DNA of 64,000 nt from Lysobacter firmicutimachus (GCF_037027445.1 NZ_JBANDL010000002.1:1612001-1676000); one strand, 5' to 3'. Shown: positions 1 through 8,900, numbered from the stretch's first letter. The notes: a model not told the origin generated them from the letters alone. Numbers and translations are program-made.

Positions 1-447
1 GGTCTGGAACTCGGCGCCAGCGTGGCCTTGTTGCTGGGGCTGGGCACACGCTATGCCGCGGCGGCGCTGTGGGTGCTGACCCTCGTCGCGATCGGCGCGG
101 TGCACTGGCCGCAGCACTGGGACAACCTGGCCGAGCTGTGGCGCGGCTACGCCATCACCGACGACGGCTACGGCAACTACAAATTGCCGCTGCTGTATCT
201 GGCGATGTTGCTGCCGCTGATCTTGAACGGCGCCGGCCGGCTCAGCCTGGATGCGCTGATCGCCCGCCGCACGCCGGTTACGGCCAGCGCCGACCGCCGC
301 GCCTGGGGCTGGACCGCATTGGCGATCGGCCCGTCGTTCGCGCCGCTGCTGCCGGTGTTCGGCGCCGCGCTGGCCGTGCTCGGCCTGGGGCTGCTGACGC
401 TGAGCCGTTTACAGCCGCCCCGGCGGCTGGCCGCCGCTTCGCCCTGA
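1..447 (+). CDS. DoxX-family membrane protein, 5' end outside window (HvfX-like)
   Basis: The reading frame is open from base 1, so the N-terminus lies outside the window. What remains is hydrophobic, with predicted membrane segments near the start ([20 protein letters not shown]), around [14 protein letters not shown] and near the C-terminus ([17 protein letters not shown]). The W-P-x-H-W-D-N-L stretch and the small membrane architecture fit DoxX-family quinone/redox-linked membrane proteins. DoxX proteins are regular companions of DUF692/DUF2063 metallopeptide operons, where they are called HvfX. It ends 91 bp before the hvfA-like gene on the same strand, so it is probably the first visible gene of that operon. 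The family assignment rests on topology and context; function is inferred. Confidence 0.7.
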   Translation, partial: GLELGASVALLLGLGTRYAAAALWVLTLVAIGAVHWPQHWDNLAELWRGYAITDDGYGNYKLPLLYLAMLLPLILNGAGRLSLDALIARRTPVTASADRRAWGWTALAIGPSFAPLLPVFGAALAVLGLGLLTLSRLQPPRRLAAASP

Positions 448-538
448 GCGGCATTCGTTTTATCCATTCCGAATTCCCATCCCGTCGCAGACAGCGACTC
501 ACGCACGGCGCATCCGTGCTCTTCACTGGAGCAACCCC

Positions 539-1114
539 ATGTCAGGTTCCGAAACCCGTACCTCCAAGACCTCCGAACGGCGTTCCGACCCGCGCGCCAA
601 TCCCGCATCGGCCGGCGTACTCGGCGTGGCCCTCGCCGCGACCGCCTTGACCGGATTGTTCGCCGGTTCGGCCTTCGCCATGCAGCCGCTGGCGCAGGGC
701 TATCTGCTCGGCGCCAGCCATGCCGGCGCCGAGGGCAAGTGCGGCGAAGGCAAATGTGGCGCCAGCAAGGCCGGGAGCAAGGCCGCGCAAGCCGAAGGCA
801 AGTGCGGCGAAGGCAAGTGCGGCGCCAGCAAGCCCGGCAGCAAGGCCGCGCAGGCGGAAGGCAAATGCGGCGAGGGCAAGTGCGGCGACGCTTCGTTCGC
901 CAAGACCGACCGCAGCGGCGACGGCCGGGTGTCGCGTGCGGAATTCCTCGCCGTGGCGCCGCAACGCGCCGCCGACTTCGCCAAGATCGACCGCGATCGC
1001 GACGGCTTCATCTCCGAGTCGGAGGCCTACGAGTTCCTCAAGGCCACCTATGCCGCGAACGGCAAGCCGATGCCGCCGGGCCTGTTCGCCAAGCACCCCG
1101 CCGGCGGCCGCTGA
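539..1114 (+). CDS. hvfA: HvfA-type ribosomal metallopeptide precursor fused to two EF-hands
   Basis: 191 aa. A hydrophobic N-terminal segment (about residues 26-46, ending AGSAFA) suggests Sec targeting or a membrane anchor. Residues 65-116 carry six EGKCG motifs in three tandem pairs, separated by ASK(A/P)GSKAAQA spacers; the only cysteines are 68, 73, 89, 94, 110 and 115, one per motif. In HvfA-type precursors such EGKC cysteines are converted by the DUF692/DUF2063 enzyme pair to copper-binding oxazolone/thioamide groups (established for the family). Residues 124-135 and 151-162 are canonical EF-hand loops (D-x-S-x-DG and D-x-D-x-DG, each closing with E), so a calcium-binding pair is joined to the metallopeptide. 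The modifying enzymes are encoded immediately downstream. Start ATG follows a GGAG-type ribosome site. Modification and metal binding here are inferred. Confidence 0.85.
   Translation: MSGSETRTSKTSERRSDPRANPASAGVLGVALAATALTGLFAGSAFAMQPLAQGYLLGASHAGAEGKCGEGKCGASKAGSKAAQAEGKCGEGKCGASKPGSKAAQAEGKCGEGKCGDASFAKTDRSGDGRVSRAEFLAVAPQRAADFAKIDRDRDGFISESEAYEFLKATYAANGKPMPPGLFAKHPAGGR
731..886 (+). repeat. In-frame tandem repeat encoding the paired EGKCG motifs
   Basis: A 63-bp unit (21 codons: two EGKCG motifs plus an alanine/serine/lysine spacer) occurs twice in full and a third time as the motif pair only. Copies differ mainly by synonymous changes and one A/P change. The repeat sets the number of modifiable cysteines in the precursor, so unit gain or loss would change copper capacity. 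Confidence 0.9.
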
Positions 1115-1187
1115 GCGCGGTCTTCCTCCCCACGTCGCGCGATCGGTGCCGGGCACCGGTCGCGCGGCGACCCGCCCAGGACTTGCC

Positions 1188-2030
1188 ATGGATACAACTC
1201 TCAATGCTTGCTCCGCCGGCCTCGGACTGCGCCGCGGCCTGCTGCCGGAACTGCTGGCGATGGACGCCGGCGCGGTGGATTTCCTCGAATGCGCCCCGGA
1301 CAACTGGATCGGCGTCGGCGGCCGCTACGGCGAAGCGCTGGCCGAACTGTCCGCACGCTGGCCGATCAGCGCGCACGGACTGTCGCTGTCGCTGGGCGGC
1401 ACCGCGCCGTTGGACACGCAGTTGCTGCGCCGCACCCGCGAGTTCCTCGACCGGCATGGGGTCGCGCTGTACAGCGAACATTTGAGCTACTGCACCGACG
1501 ATGGGCATCTCTACGATCTGATGCCGATTCCGTTCACCGAGGAGGCGATCGGCCACGTCGCCGCGCGCATCCGCCAGGCGCAGGATGCGTTGGGGCGCCG
1601 GATCGCGGTGGAGAACGTGTCCTACTACGCCGCGCCCTACCAGGCCTTGAGCGAAGCGGACTTCATCGCCGCGGTACTGGCCGAGGCCGATTGCGATCTG
1701 TTGCTGGACCTCAACAACCTGAGCGTCAACGCGCACAATCACGGCTATCCGGTCGGCGAGTTCCTCGACCGACTGCCGCGCGGACGCATCGCCTCGTACC
1801 ACATCGCCGGCCATTACGACGATGCTGAGGGGCTCAAGATCGACACCCACACCGCTGCGGTGCGCGAGGACGCCTGGGCGCTGCTGGGCGAGGCGTATCG
1901 CCGTTTCGGCGTGCGTCCGACTGTGCTCGAGCGCGATTTCAACCTGCCCCCGCTGGCCGAGCTGCTGGGCGAAACCGAGCGAATCCGCGCCATGCAGCGC
2001 GCCTTCGTCCCCGTCGCGGAGGCCGCGTGA
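1188..2030 (+). CDS. hvfB: DUF692 (MNIO) iron oxidase, HvfB/MbnB-like
   Basis: 280 aa, the usual length of the DUF692 multinuclear non-haem iron oxidases, TIM-barrel enzymes that oxidise precursor cysteines (MbnB, HvfB, bufferin enzymes). Conserved metal-site type residues are visible: [10 protein letters not shown] (H63), SEHLSY (E97, H98), ENVSYY (E142), [13 protein letters not shown] (D174, H183, H185), HIAGHYD (H205, H209) and LERD (E248, D250). The ATG at 1188 is preferred because the open frame continues upstream into hvfA without homology to the family. It lies 73 bp after hvfA, and its TGA overlaps the hvfC start. Substrate is inferred to be the upstream EGKCG peptide, with HvfC as partner. 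Confidence 0.92.
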   Translation: MDTTLNACSAGLGLRRGLLPELLAMDAGAVDFLECAPDNWIGVGGRYGEALAELSARWPISAHGLSLSLGGTAPLDTQLLRRTREFLDRHGVALYSEHLSYCTDDGHLYDLMPIPFTEEAIGHVAARIRQAQDALGRRIAVENVSYYAAPYQALSEADFIAAVLAEADCDLLLDLNNLSVNAHNHGYPVGEFLDRLPRGRIASYHIAGHYDDAEGLKIDTHTAAVREDAWALLGEAYRRFGVRPTVLERDFNLPPLAELLGETERIRAMQRAFVPVAEAA

Positions 2031-2803
2031 TGAGCGCGCGCCTGCAAGAGCAGCAGTGGGCCCTGGCCCGGCATTTGCGCAACCCGCAGGCGAATCCGCC
2101 GCCGCCGGGCTTGCAGCCGCGCCGGCTGCGGGTGTATCGCGAGTTGTTCTTCAACGCTGTCGACGGCCTGCTGGCCGGCAGCTTTCCGGTGTTGCGCCAA
2201 ACCCTGCCGTTGCCGCGCTGGACCGGGCTGGTGCGCGCTTTCTACGCGGATCACCGCGCGCAGACTCCGCTGTTCCCGCAACTGGCCGCGGAGTTCGTCG
2301 CGTTCGCGCAGGCGCTGCCGGACGACGGCACTGCGCCGGCTTGGTTGGCCGAACTGGCGCATTACGAATGGATCGAACAGGAACTGGCGCTCAGCGATGC
2401 CGTTCCGCCCGACGACGAACCGCAGATGGACCTGCTCGAAGGCGTGCCGCAGTTGTCGCCGTTGGCGAGGGTGGTGGCGTATCGCTGGCCCGTCGCCGAG
2501 ATCGGGCCGGACTTTCAGCCGGAACAGGCGCCTGCGCTGCCGACGATGCTGCTGGTCTATCGCGATGCCGCGCATGAGGTGCGCTTCGTCCGGCTCGCGC
2601 CGCCGGCCTATCGCCTGCTGCACGTGATCGCGCAGCGGCGGGCTCGTGGCCGCGAGCACCTGCTGGCCCTGGCGGACGAAGCCGGCCTGTACGGGGCCGA
2701 GGCGCTGCGGCAGTGGCAGGCGCAAGGCCTGGAGCTGCTGCAACGACTGCGCGCCGCGGGCGCGATGGCGGCCGTTCCCCACATTCAAGGAGTTTCGTCA
2801 TGA
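2030..2803 (+). CDS. hvfC: DUF2063 partner protein, HvfC/MbnC-like
   Basis: 257 aa. The N-terminal half has the DUF2063 pattern: LQEQQWALARHLRNP, then RRLRVYRELFFNAVDGLL and SFPVLRQTL, followed by WLAELAHYEWIEQEL. The C-terminal half is the extra domain found in HvfC-type proteins. In the family this subunit binds the precursor and assists the DUF692 oxidase. The ATG at 2030 overlaps the hvfB stop (ATGA); a GTG one codon upstream is possible. The stop overlaps the start of the next gene in the same way, so translation is probably coupled through the operon. Confidence 0.88.
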   Translation: MSARLQEQQWALARHLRNPQANPPPPGLQPRRLRVYRELFFNAVDGLLAGSFPVLRQTLPLPRWTGLVRAFYADHRAQTPLFPQLAAEFVAFAQALPDDGTAPAWLAELAHYEWIEQELALSDAVPPDDEPQMDLLEGVPQLSPLARVVAYRWPVAEIGPDFQPEQAPALPTMLLVYRDAAHEVRFVRLAPPAYRLLHVIAQRRARGREHLLALADEAGLYGAEALRQWQAQGLELLQRLRAAGAMAAVPHIQGVSS

Positions 2804-3468
2804 TTGCCTACCGATCCGGCTTACGGCCGCAGGGTTGGCCTTTGTTCTGGTTGCTGGCGGCACTGGTGCTGCTGATGTCCGCGACGCTGCTGGCGGCGCA
2901 CGCCGACCCGGTGGCCGGCGTGCGGGCGGTGATCCGCGCCACCGCACGCAGCTCATTCGCGTTGTTCCTGAGCGTGTTCGTCGCTTCGTCGCTGACGACG
3001 TTGGTGCCGAACGGGCTGACCCGCGCGTTGCTGCGCGAACGGCGTTATCTCGGCCTGGCGTTCGCGTTCTCGCATCTGGTGCACGCGATCGCCATCGTCC
3101 GCCTGGGCCAGCTCGACCCCTCGTTCTGGCCCGGCCGCAGTGCGCTGACCAATCTGCCGGGCGGGCTCGGTTATGCCTTCATCGTCTTGTTGAGCGCAAC
3201 CTCGTTCCATGCCCTGGCCCAGCGCATGGGCGCGCAGGCCTGGAAGCGGCTGCACACCGCCGGTGTGTGGGTCATCGCCCTGATCTTCGCGCTCTCGTAC
3301 TTCAAACGCATTCCGACCGACCCGCTGTACGCGCTGCCGTTCGCGCTGATGTGCGCCGCGGTCGCGGTGCGCGCGGTCGGCAAATGGGCGCAATCGGAAA
3401 AGCGCCGCTGGGCGCGGCAACGCCGCGCACCGTCCCCTGTGTCCCCGAATCTGGAGCCTCAAGCATGA
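2800..3468 (+). CDS. Ferric-reductase-like haem membrane protein (MsrQ/YedZ-type)
   Basis: 222 aa with about six predicted membrane helices. Histidines sit in or next to helices (FSHLVHAIAI, SFHALAQ, KRLHTAGVWVIAL), the pattern of the ferric-reductase-like transmembrane domain, where they hold b haems for electron transfer across the inner membrane. A basic tail follows the last helix. The ATG at 2800 overlaps the hvfC stop and has an AAGGAG ribosome site. Its place in the metallopeptide operon suggests electron supply for periplasmic copper or methionine-sulfoxide redox chemistry; that role is inference. Confidence 0.65.
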   Translation: MIAYRSGLRPQGWPLFWLLAALVLLMSATLLAAHADPVAGVRAVIRATARSSFALFLSVFVASSLTTLVPNGLTRALLRERRYLGLAFAFSHLVHAIAIVRLGQLDPSFWPGRSALTNLPGGLGYAFIVLLSATSFHALAQRMGAQAWKRLHTAGVWVIALIFALSYFKRIPTDPLYALPFALMCAAVAVRAVGKWAQSEKRRWARQRRAPSPVSPNLEPQA

Positions 3469-4298
3469 ATCGCCATCTCCCGGCCGTTGCCGCCCTCGCG
3501 CGCCGTCCCCGTGCGCTCGTTCTCGCGCTGGCGCTGGCCTGTGCCGGTGCGGCGCCCGCGGCGTCGGCCGCCGATACGGTCGCGCCGGCGCCCGCCCCCA
3601 CCGCGATCCTGGTCCACGGCGCGTTCGCCGATGCCGGCAGTTGGGCGCAGGTGGCCAAGCGTCTGCAAGCGCGCGGCCTGAACACCCTCAGCGTGCGCCT
3701 GCCGCTGACCTCGCTGCGCGACGATGCCGAAGCGACCCGGCGCGCGCTGCAGGCGGCGCCGGGGCCGGTGGTGCTGGTCGGACATTCCTGGGGCGGTACG
3801 GTCATCACCGAGGCGGGCGACGACGCCAAGGTGTCGGCGTTGGTCTATGTCGCCGCATTCGCGCCGGACGTCGGCCAGAACACGGCCGAGCAGGGCCGCG
3901 GCTATCCGACGCCGCCCGGGCTGGCCCATCTGGTCGCCAGCGACGGGCTGCTGCGCATCGACGAACAAGGCATGCGCGAGGATTTCGCGCAGGACCTGAC
4001 GGCGCGCACCGTGTGCGAACTGTTCCGTACTCAGTCGCCGATCCACGCCCGCGCCTTCGACGACGCGGTCGCCCACGCGGCCTGGAAGGGGCGGCCGAGC
4101 TGGTATCTGGCCACGCGCCAGGACCGCATGATCGCACCGCAACTGCAGACCGCCACCGCGCAGCGGATCGGCGCGCAACGGCGGTCGGTCGAGGGCAGTC
4201 ACGCCGCGCCGTTAGCGCATCCGGGCGAGGTCGCGGAGGTGATCCTCGAAGCCGCCGGCAAGCGCCCGCCGCCGGCGGCCGCGCACGAGGAGGGCTGA
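3465..4298 (+). CDS. Exported alpha/beta hydrolase
   Basis: 277 aa. An N-terminal hydrophobic stretch ending in AASAADTV looks like a signal peptide, placing the enzyme in the periplasm. The core has the oxyanion-loop motif HGAFADAGSW and nucleophile elbow GHSWGG with Ser108; a late Asp (RQDRM) and His (EGSHAAPLAH) complete a plausible triad. This resembles the short EstC/salicylate-esterase-like alpha/beta hydrolases. Substrate is unknown. Its ATG overlaps the preceding stop (ATGA), keeping it in the hvf operon, though it is not a usual member of such operons. Confidence 0.8.
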   Translation: MNRHLPAVAALARRPRALVLALALACAGAAPAASAADTVAPAPAPTAILVHGAFADAGSWAQVAKRLQARGLNTLSVRLPLTSLRDDAEATRRALQAAPGPVVLVGHSWGGTVITEAGDDAKVSALVYVAAFAPDVGQNTAEQGRGYPTPPGLAHLVASDGLLRIDEQGMREDFAQDLTARTVCELFRTQSPIHARAFDDAVAHAAWKGRPSWYLATRQDRMIAPQLQTATAQRIGAQRRSVEGSHAAPLAHPGEVAEVILEAAGKRPPPAAAHEEG

Positions 4299-4301
4299 GT
4301 C

Positions 4302-4847
4302 GTGTCGGCGATGCGACCCTGGATCTGCGCCGCTGCCGCGGCCTTGACGATGGCGGCCTGCCTGCTGGCCGTCGCTTGCCGCGGTCAGGCGCAGGCCGAA
4401 CCGGCAGGATCGGCGCCGGCGCCCGAGTTCGTCGGCATCGACCGCTGGATCAACAGCCCGCCGCTGACGCTCGCGGGCCTGCGCGGAAAAGTGGTGCTGG
4501 TCGAGTTCTGGACCTATGCCTGCATCAATTGCATCCACGTCACCCCGCACGTCAACGAATGGCACCGGCGCTATCGCGACCGCGGCCTGGTCGTGGTCGG
4601 CGTGCACACGCCCGAATACGAGGAGGAACGCAGGCCCGCCAACGTCCAGGCGGCGGTGAAGCGGTACGCAATCGAGTATCCCGTCGCGTTGGACAACGAC
4701 TATCGGACCTGGAACGCTTATCGCAACCGGTTCTGGCCGGCGCTGTACCTGATCGATCGGCAGGGGCGGGTGGTCTACCGACATATCGGAGAGGGCGGGT
4801 ACGAGGCCACCGACGCCAGGATCCGGGAATTGCTGGCCCGGGATTGA
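4302..4847 (+). CDS. Thioredoxin-like (TlpA/DipZ C-terminal-type) disulfide protein
   Basis: 181 aa, GTG start 3 bp after the hydrolase stop. A hydrophobic N-terminus (possible lipoprotein Cys in LLAVACRG) indicates envelope location. The thioredoxin fold is marked by VVLVEFWTYACINCIHVTP, with the redox pair Cys74-Cys77 (CINC), and a later FWPALYLIDRQG segment with the cis-proline position. The YACINC form is typical of the periplasmic domain of DipZ/CcdA-type reductases. Beside a cysteine-rich metallopeptide it could keep thiols reduced or protect against copper-induced disulfides (inference). Confidence 0.82.
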   Translation: MSAMRPWICAAAAALTMAACLLAVACRGQAQAEPAGSAPAPEFVGIDRWINSPPLTLAGLRGKVVLVEFWTYACINCIHVTPHVNEWHRRYRDRGLVVVGVHTPEYEEERRPANVQAAVKRYAIEYPVALDNDYRTWNAYRNRFWPALYLIDRQGRVVYRHIGEGGYEATDARIRELLARD

Positions 4848-4921
4848 CGCGGCCGGGTGGCATAATCGCAGCGGAGCCGGCGCCGCCAGGGCCGACGAGA
4901 TTTGTTCGCAAGGTTGCCTGC

Positions 4922-5662
4922 ATGGATCACGTAGATCACATCCTGGTCGTCGACGACGATCGCGAGATCCGCCAGATGGTCGCCGACTATCTGCGCAAGA
5001 ACGGGTTGCGCGCCAGCGTCGCCGCCGACGGCCGCGAGATGCGCGCGGCCCTGGACGGCGATGCGGTCGACCTGATCGTGCTCGATCTGATGATGCCGGG
5101 CGAAGACGGGCTGGTGCTGTGCCGCAACCTGCGCGCCGGCAAGCATCGCGCGATTCCGGTCTTGATGCTGACCGCGCGCGACGACCCCACCGACCGCATC
5201 GTCGGCCTGGAGATGGGCGCCGACGACTATCTGGTCAAACCCTTCGCCGCACGCGAATTGCTGGCTCGGATCAATGCCGTGCTGCGTCGCACCCGCATGC
5301 TGCCGCCCAATCTGCAGATCAGCGAGGCCGCGCGCCTGATCGGCTTCGGCCGCTGGCGCTTGGATACCACCGCGCGCCATCTGCTCGATCCCGACGGCAC
5401 CGCGGTAGCGCTCAGCGGCGCCGAATTCCGGCTGCTGCGGGTGTTCCTCGACCATCCCCAGCGCGTACTCAGCCGCGACCAGTTGCTGAGCCTGACCCAG
5501 GGCCGCGACGCCGAGCATTTCGACCGTTCCATCGACCTGCTCGTCAGCCGGGTGCGCCAGCGGCTGCAGGACGATGCGCGCGAGCCTAGCTATATCAAGA
5601 CCGTGCGCAGCGAGGGTTATGTGTTCGCCATGCCGGTCGAGCTGATCGGCGGTGACGCGTGA
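4922..5662 (+). CDS. OmpR-family response regulator
   Basis: 246 aa. The receiver domain (about 1-120) shows the acidic pocket DDD (11-13), phosphoacceptor Asp55 (LIVLDLMMPG), the T/A switch (MLTARD) and Lys106 (YLVKPF). The C-terminal winged helix (about 140-240) ends with the typical IKTVRSEGYVF. It follows the thioredoxin gene by 74 bp and its TGA overlaps the kinase GTG, so the two are co-expressed. It may control the upstream operon, but no operator could be assigned. Confidence 0.92.
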   Translation: MDHVDHILVVDDDREIRQMVADYLRKNGLRASVAADGREMRAALDGDAVDLIVLDLMMPGEDGLVLCRNLRAGKHRAIPVLMLTARDDPTDRIVGLEMGADDYLVKPFAARELLARINAVLRRTRMLPPNLQISEAARLIGFGRWRLDTTARHLLDPDGTAVALSGAEFRLLRVFLDHPQRVLSRDQLLSLTQGRDAEHFDRSIDLLVSRVRQRLQDDAREPSYIKTVRSEGYVFAMPVELIGGDA

Positions 5663-6987
5663 ACACGGCGCTGCGACGCGGCTGGCGACTGCTGCCGCGC
5701 ACGATCGCCGCGCGGCTGTACCTGGTGCTGTTCGCCGGCCTGCTGACCGCGCACGCGCTGTCGTTCGCGTTGTTGTTCTACGAGCGCTACCAGGCCGCGA
5801 CCTCGATGCTGATGAGCAATCTGGAGCAGGACGTGACCGTCGCGGTCGCGATCTTGGACCGGATTCCGGCGCAAGAGCGCGCCGACTGGCTGCCGCGGCT
5901 CAAGCGCCGCACCTTTCACTATCTGCTGGGCCCGGGCCAGGACGGCGCCGCGCTGGCCAGCGACGAGGCGCGCGAGTTCGTCGCCCGGGTCGGCGCCGCG
6001 CTGGGGCCGCGTTATCCGGTGCGAGCCAATGCCGTGTCCGCCGGGCCGGAGCGTTTCCAGATCCATCTGCGGCTGAGCGACGGCGAACCGGTGACCGTGG
6101 AAGTGCAGCCCTCGGCGATGCCGATCGCGCGCTGGCTGCCCTACGTGCTGGCGGCGCAGTTGGCGTTGCTGCTGGTGTGCACCTGGGGCGCGGTGCGGTT
6201 GGCGACCCGGCCGCTGGCGCAGTTGGCGCGTGCGGCCGAGTCGCTGAGCCCCGGCGGGCTGGGCCCGCGGTTGCAGGAAACCGGGCCGGTCGAGGTGGTC
6301 GGCGCGGCGGCCGCGTTCAACGCCATGCAGGACCGCATCGCCCAATACACCCAGGAGCGGCTGCAGATCCTGGCCTCGATTTCGCACGATCTGCAGACCC
6401 CCATCACGCGCATGAAGCTGCGTTGCGAGGCCATGGAAGAGGGGGGGCAGCGCGACAAGACCCTGGACGACCTGGGCGAAATGGAGCGTCTGGTGCGCGA
6501 AGGCATCGCCTACGCGCGCAGCGCCCACGGCGCCGCCGAGACGCCGTTGCGGATCGATCTGGACGCGTTCCTGCAGAGCCTGGTCTACGACTACCAGGAC
6601 ACCGGCCGTGCGGTGAGTCTGGGCGGCCGCAGCGGACGATTGCTGGTCACCCGGCCGAACGCCTTGCGGCGGATCCTCGCCAACTTGATCGACAACGCGC
6701 TCGCCTACGCCGGCAGCGCAGAACTGGAACTGGCCCGCGATGGCGATGCGGTGCTGCTGAGGGTTGCGGACCGTGGCCCCGGCATTCCGGAGGACCGGCT
6801 CGAACAGGTGACGCAGCCGTTCTACCGCCTGGAAGGGTCGCGCAACCGCGACAGCGGCGGTACCGGGTTGGGCCTGGCGATCGCGCAGCAGCTCGCGCCC
6901 TCGGCCGGCGCGCGCCTGCGTCTGCGCAATCGCGACGGCGGCGGTCTGGAAGCCCTGGTGCGCCTGGACGACGTCGCCGCCGTCTGA
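5659..6987 (+). CDS. Membrane sensor histidine kinase
   Basis: 442 aa, GTG start within the regulator's stop (GTGA). Two membrane helices (about 17-43 and 162-184) flank a periplasmic sensor of roughly 115 residues without a recognised metal motif. A HAMP-like segment follows, then the phosphoacceptor H-box SISHDLQTPITRMKL (His243), N-box NLIDNALAYAG, DRGPGIP and GGTGLGLAI of the ATPase domain. Partner of the regulator just upstream. The signal is unknown; the neighbourhood suggests envelope copper or redox stress. Confidence 0.92.
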   Translation: MNTALRRGWRLLPRTIAARLYLVLFAGLLTAHALSFALLFYERYQAATSMLMSNLEQDVTVAVAILDRIPAQERADWLPRLKRRTFHYLLGPGQDGAALASDEAREFVARVGAALGPRYPVRANAVSAGPERFQIHLRLSDGEPVTVEVQPSAMPIARWLPYVLAAQLALLLVCTWGAVRLATRPLAQLARAAESLSPGGLGPRLQETGPVEVVGAAAAFNAMQDRIAQYTQERLQILASISHDLQTPITRMKLRCEAMEEGGQRDKTLDDLGEMERLVREGIAYARSAHGAAETPLRIDLDAFLQSLVYDYQDTGRAVSLGGRSGRLLVTRPNALRRILANLIDNALAYAGSAELELARDGDAVLLRVADRGPGIPEDRLEQVTQPFYRLEGSRNRDSGGTGLGLAIAQQLAPSAGARLRLRNRDGGGLEALVRLDDVAAV

Positions 6988-7173
6988 GCCGCGCATCGGC
7001 GGTTTGTAACCGATTTGTGCCGGCGTGATGCGCGCCGCTGTTGCCCTGGCGCGCGCGCGGCAGGTTGTTCCAGATTTGTGATTCTGTGGGCGGCGCAGCG
7101 CCGTTCATGACGATTCTGCACTCCGATAACGCGTTCGCCGATCGCGGCGACGTGTCCCCAGGAGAGAGAGTCC

Positions 7174-8763
7174 ATGAATCGCCATCGTTCCATTCCCATC
7201 GTTCTTGCGTCGGCGACGCGACGGCTGTCCGCCGCCGCGCTGTTCGCCGGCGTCGTGTTGTTGAGCGGTTGTCCACGCCAGGACGCTGTGCCCGCGCCCG
7301 AGAGGGTTGCGGCGGCAGAAGCGTCCGCCGCCGTGGCGTCGCCGGCTCCGGTCGGCGGCATCGCCGATCGGGGCGTTTCGTCCCGACCCGGCGACGGCCG
7401 CACCGGCCGCGCCGTCGTCGCCGCCGAGCCGCCCGCACTGTGCAGCAGCGTGAAGCAATACGGCATCACCTTCGGCTTCGACCGCGCCTATCCCTGCGGC
7501 CAGTTCGCCAACGGCGACTTCTGGGTGGCGCCGGCGGGCGACAGCCAGGGCCGGGTGCGGATCATGTCGATCTCGCCGGGCTTCAGCAGCGGCCGCAACG
7601 GCTTCGAGGTCAACCCCTCCAGCGTCAGCCGCCACGGCTTCGACCGCACCGCCTACGGCTACGACGCGCGGCTGGTGCCGGCGCTGCCTTACTCCGCCGC
7701 GCCGAACCAGTCCATCGTCAAGGCGATCTCGCGCAGCGGCGACGAGAAGACCTCGCTGGAAACCGCCGCGGTACTGACCGTGCTCGCGGCGCCGCCGGCG
7801 GACAACGGCCGCGGCCTGTTCCGGCCGCCGTACTTCGGCAGCAAGAAGCCGCTGATCCCGGTCGCGCGGCTGCGCATGGACCGTCTACCGGCGTACGCGC
7901 CGCTGCCGATGATGCCGGCCTTGAGTGCGGTGTCCGACCGGTTCCGCCGTGTGCAGCTCGATCATCAGCTCGGTTGGTCGGCCGACCAGATCCATCCCAA
8001 ACAGAACATGCCCGACTACGGCGCGCAGATCGCGATCGACACCGCCTCGGCCGCGCTGCGGCTGATGGTGCGCGACGACGACGCGCAGCGTCGGCAGTTG
8101 GCCATGTTCCTCGCCCAGTACGCCCTGGATCTGAAGGCGGCGATGGAAGGCGGCCTGCATTTCTATGCCGACGGCGGCCACCGTCACGGCCGCAAGCTGG
8201 TGTTGACGCTCGGTTCCCTGTTGCTCGACGATGCGGCGATGGCCGCGCGCGTGCGCGACTTCCAGCAGGACACCTACCAGGAAGACGGTCAGCTCAGCAT
8301 CGGCGCGGGCAGCGGCAAGGTGCTGTTCGGCAGTCCGTGCACGGTCGAGGAGTACTGGGAGAACCAGAACAACGGCACCAGCACGCGCGACTGCCGCGAC
8401 CCGTACGGTTACATCGACGGCGGCCAGGAGCCGGCCGGCTACTACCAGTTCTGCTGCACGGCCAAGGGCTACAAGGCGGCGGCGCTGGCGCTGAGGCTGA
8501 TGCCGTCGCTGCGCTGCGTATGGACCGACACGCGCATCCTGCTCTACGCCGACCGCTGGGTGAACCACGGCGCCTGGACCCAGCCCGACCCCTATCAGCC
8601 GCGCGGCAGCGGCGCGCTCGACAGCAATCCGAGCGACGGCACCGGCCGCTGGCCGGCCCTGCACGGCGCCGGCCGCGACGACGGCTACTACGGCGACGAC
8701 TTCGCCGACGCGATGTGGGCCGCCTACCGCGGCCAGGCCGGCGATACGGTGCAGTGCCAGTAA
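7174..8763 (+). CDS. Large lipoprotein of unknown function
   Basis: 529 aa. The N-terminus is a clear lipoprotein signal (AALFAGVVLLSGC, Cys33 lipidated), so the protein should be anchored in the envelope. A low-complexity Ala/Pro linker to about residue 85 is followed by a folded domain with QYALDLKAAMEGGLHFYADGGH, a cysteine-containing region (CRDPYGYIDGG, YYQFCCTAKGYK) and a tyrosine/aspartate-rich C-terminus. No enzyme family was recognised; the regular Leu-rich helices in the second half might be an alpha-toroid, which is speculation. It has its own 186-bp upstream gap and is followed by a terminator-like repeat pair. Confidence 0.75.
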   Translation: MNRHRSIPIVLASATRRLSAAALFAGVVLLSGCPRQDAVPAPERVAAAEASAAVASPAPVGGIADRGVSSRPGDGRTGRAVVAAEPPALCSSVKQYGITFGFDRAYPCGQFANGDFWVAPAGDSQGRVRIMSISPGFSSGRNGFEVNPSSVSRHGFDRTAYGYDARLVPALPYSAAPNQSIVKAISRSGDEKTSLETAAVLTVLAAPPADNGRGLFRPPYFGSKKPLIPVARLRMDRLPAYAPLPMMPALSAVSDRFRRVQLDHQLGWSADQIHPKQNMPDYGAQIAIDTASAALRLMVRDDDAQRRQLAMFLAQYALDLKAAMEGGLHFYADGGHRHGRKLVLTLGSLLLDDAAMAARVRDFQQDTYQEDGQLSIGAGSGKVLFGSPCTVEEYWENQNNGTSTRDCRDPYGYIDGGQEPAGYYQFCCTAKGYKAAALALRLMPSLRCVWTDTRILLYADRWVNHGAWTQPDPYQPRGSGALDSNPSDGTGRWPALHGAGRDDGYYGDDFADAMWAAYRGQAGDTVQCQ

Positions 8764-8799
8764 GTCGACCGAGCGCGCATGATCGCCCCCAGCCTGCAT

Positions 8800-8822
8800 C
8801 CCCCCTTTGAAAAAAGGGGGGG
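8800..8822. repeat. Short inverted repeat (CCCCCCT / AGGGGGGG type)
   Basis: C-run, TTTGAAAAAA spacer, G-run. Forms one half of a hairpin doublet with the element about 80 bp downstream, resembling a REP/BIME arrangement. Confidence 0.6.
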
Positions 8823-8900
8823 ATTTGCTCTTAGTCCAAAGCCAAAAGCAAACCTTCCGCGCGTCGAATTTTTGGATCGGCATCGATCAGCGCAGCGCGC

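Noticed and set aside
4844..4866. TTGACG and CATAAT before the response regulator gene as a promoter
   Set aside because: Only 11 bp separate the two boxes, too short for a sigma-70 promoter; TTGACG also overlaps the preceding stop codon.
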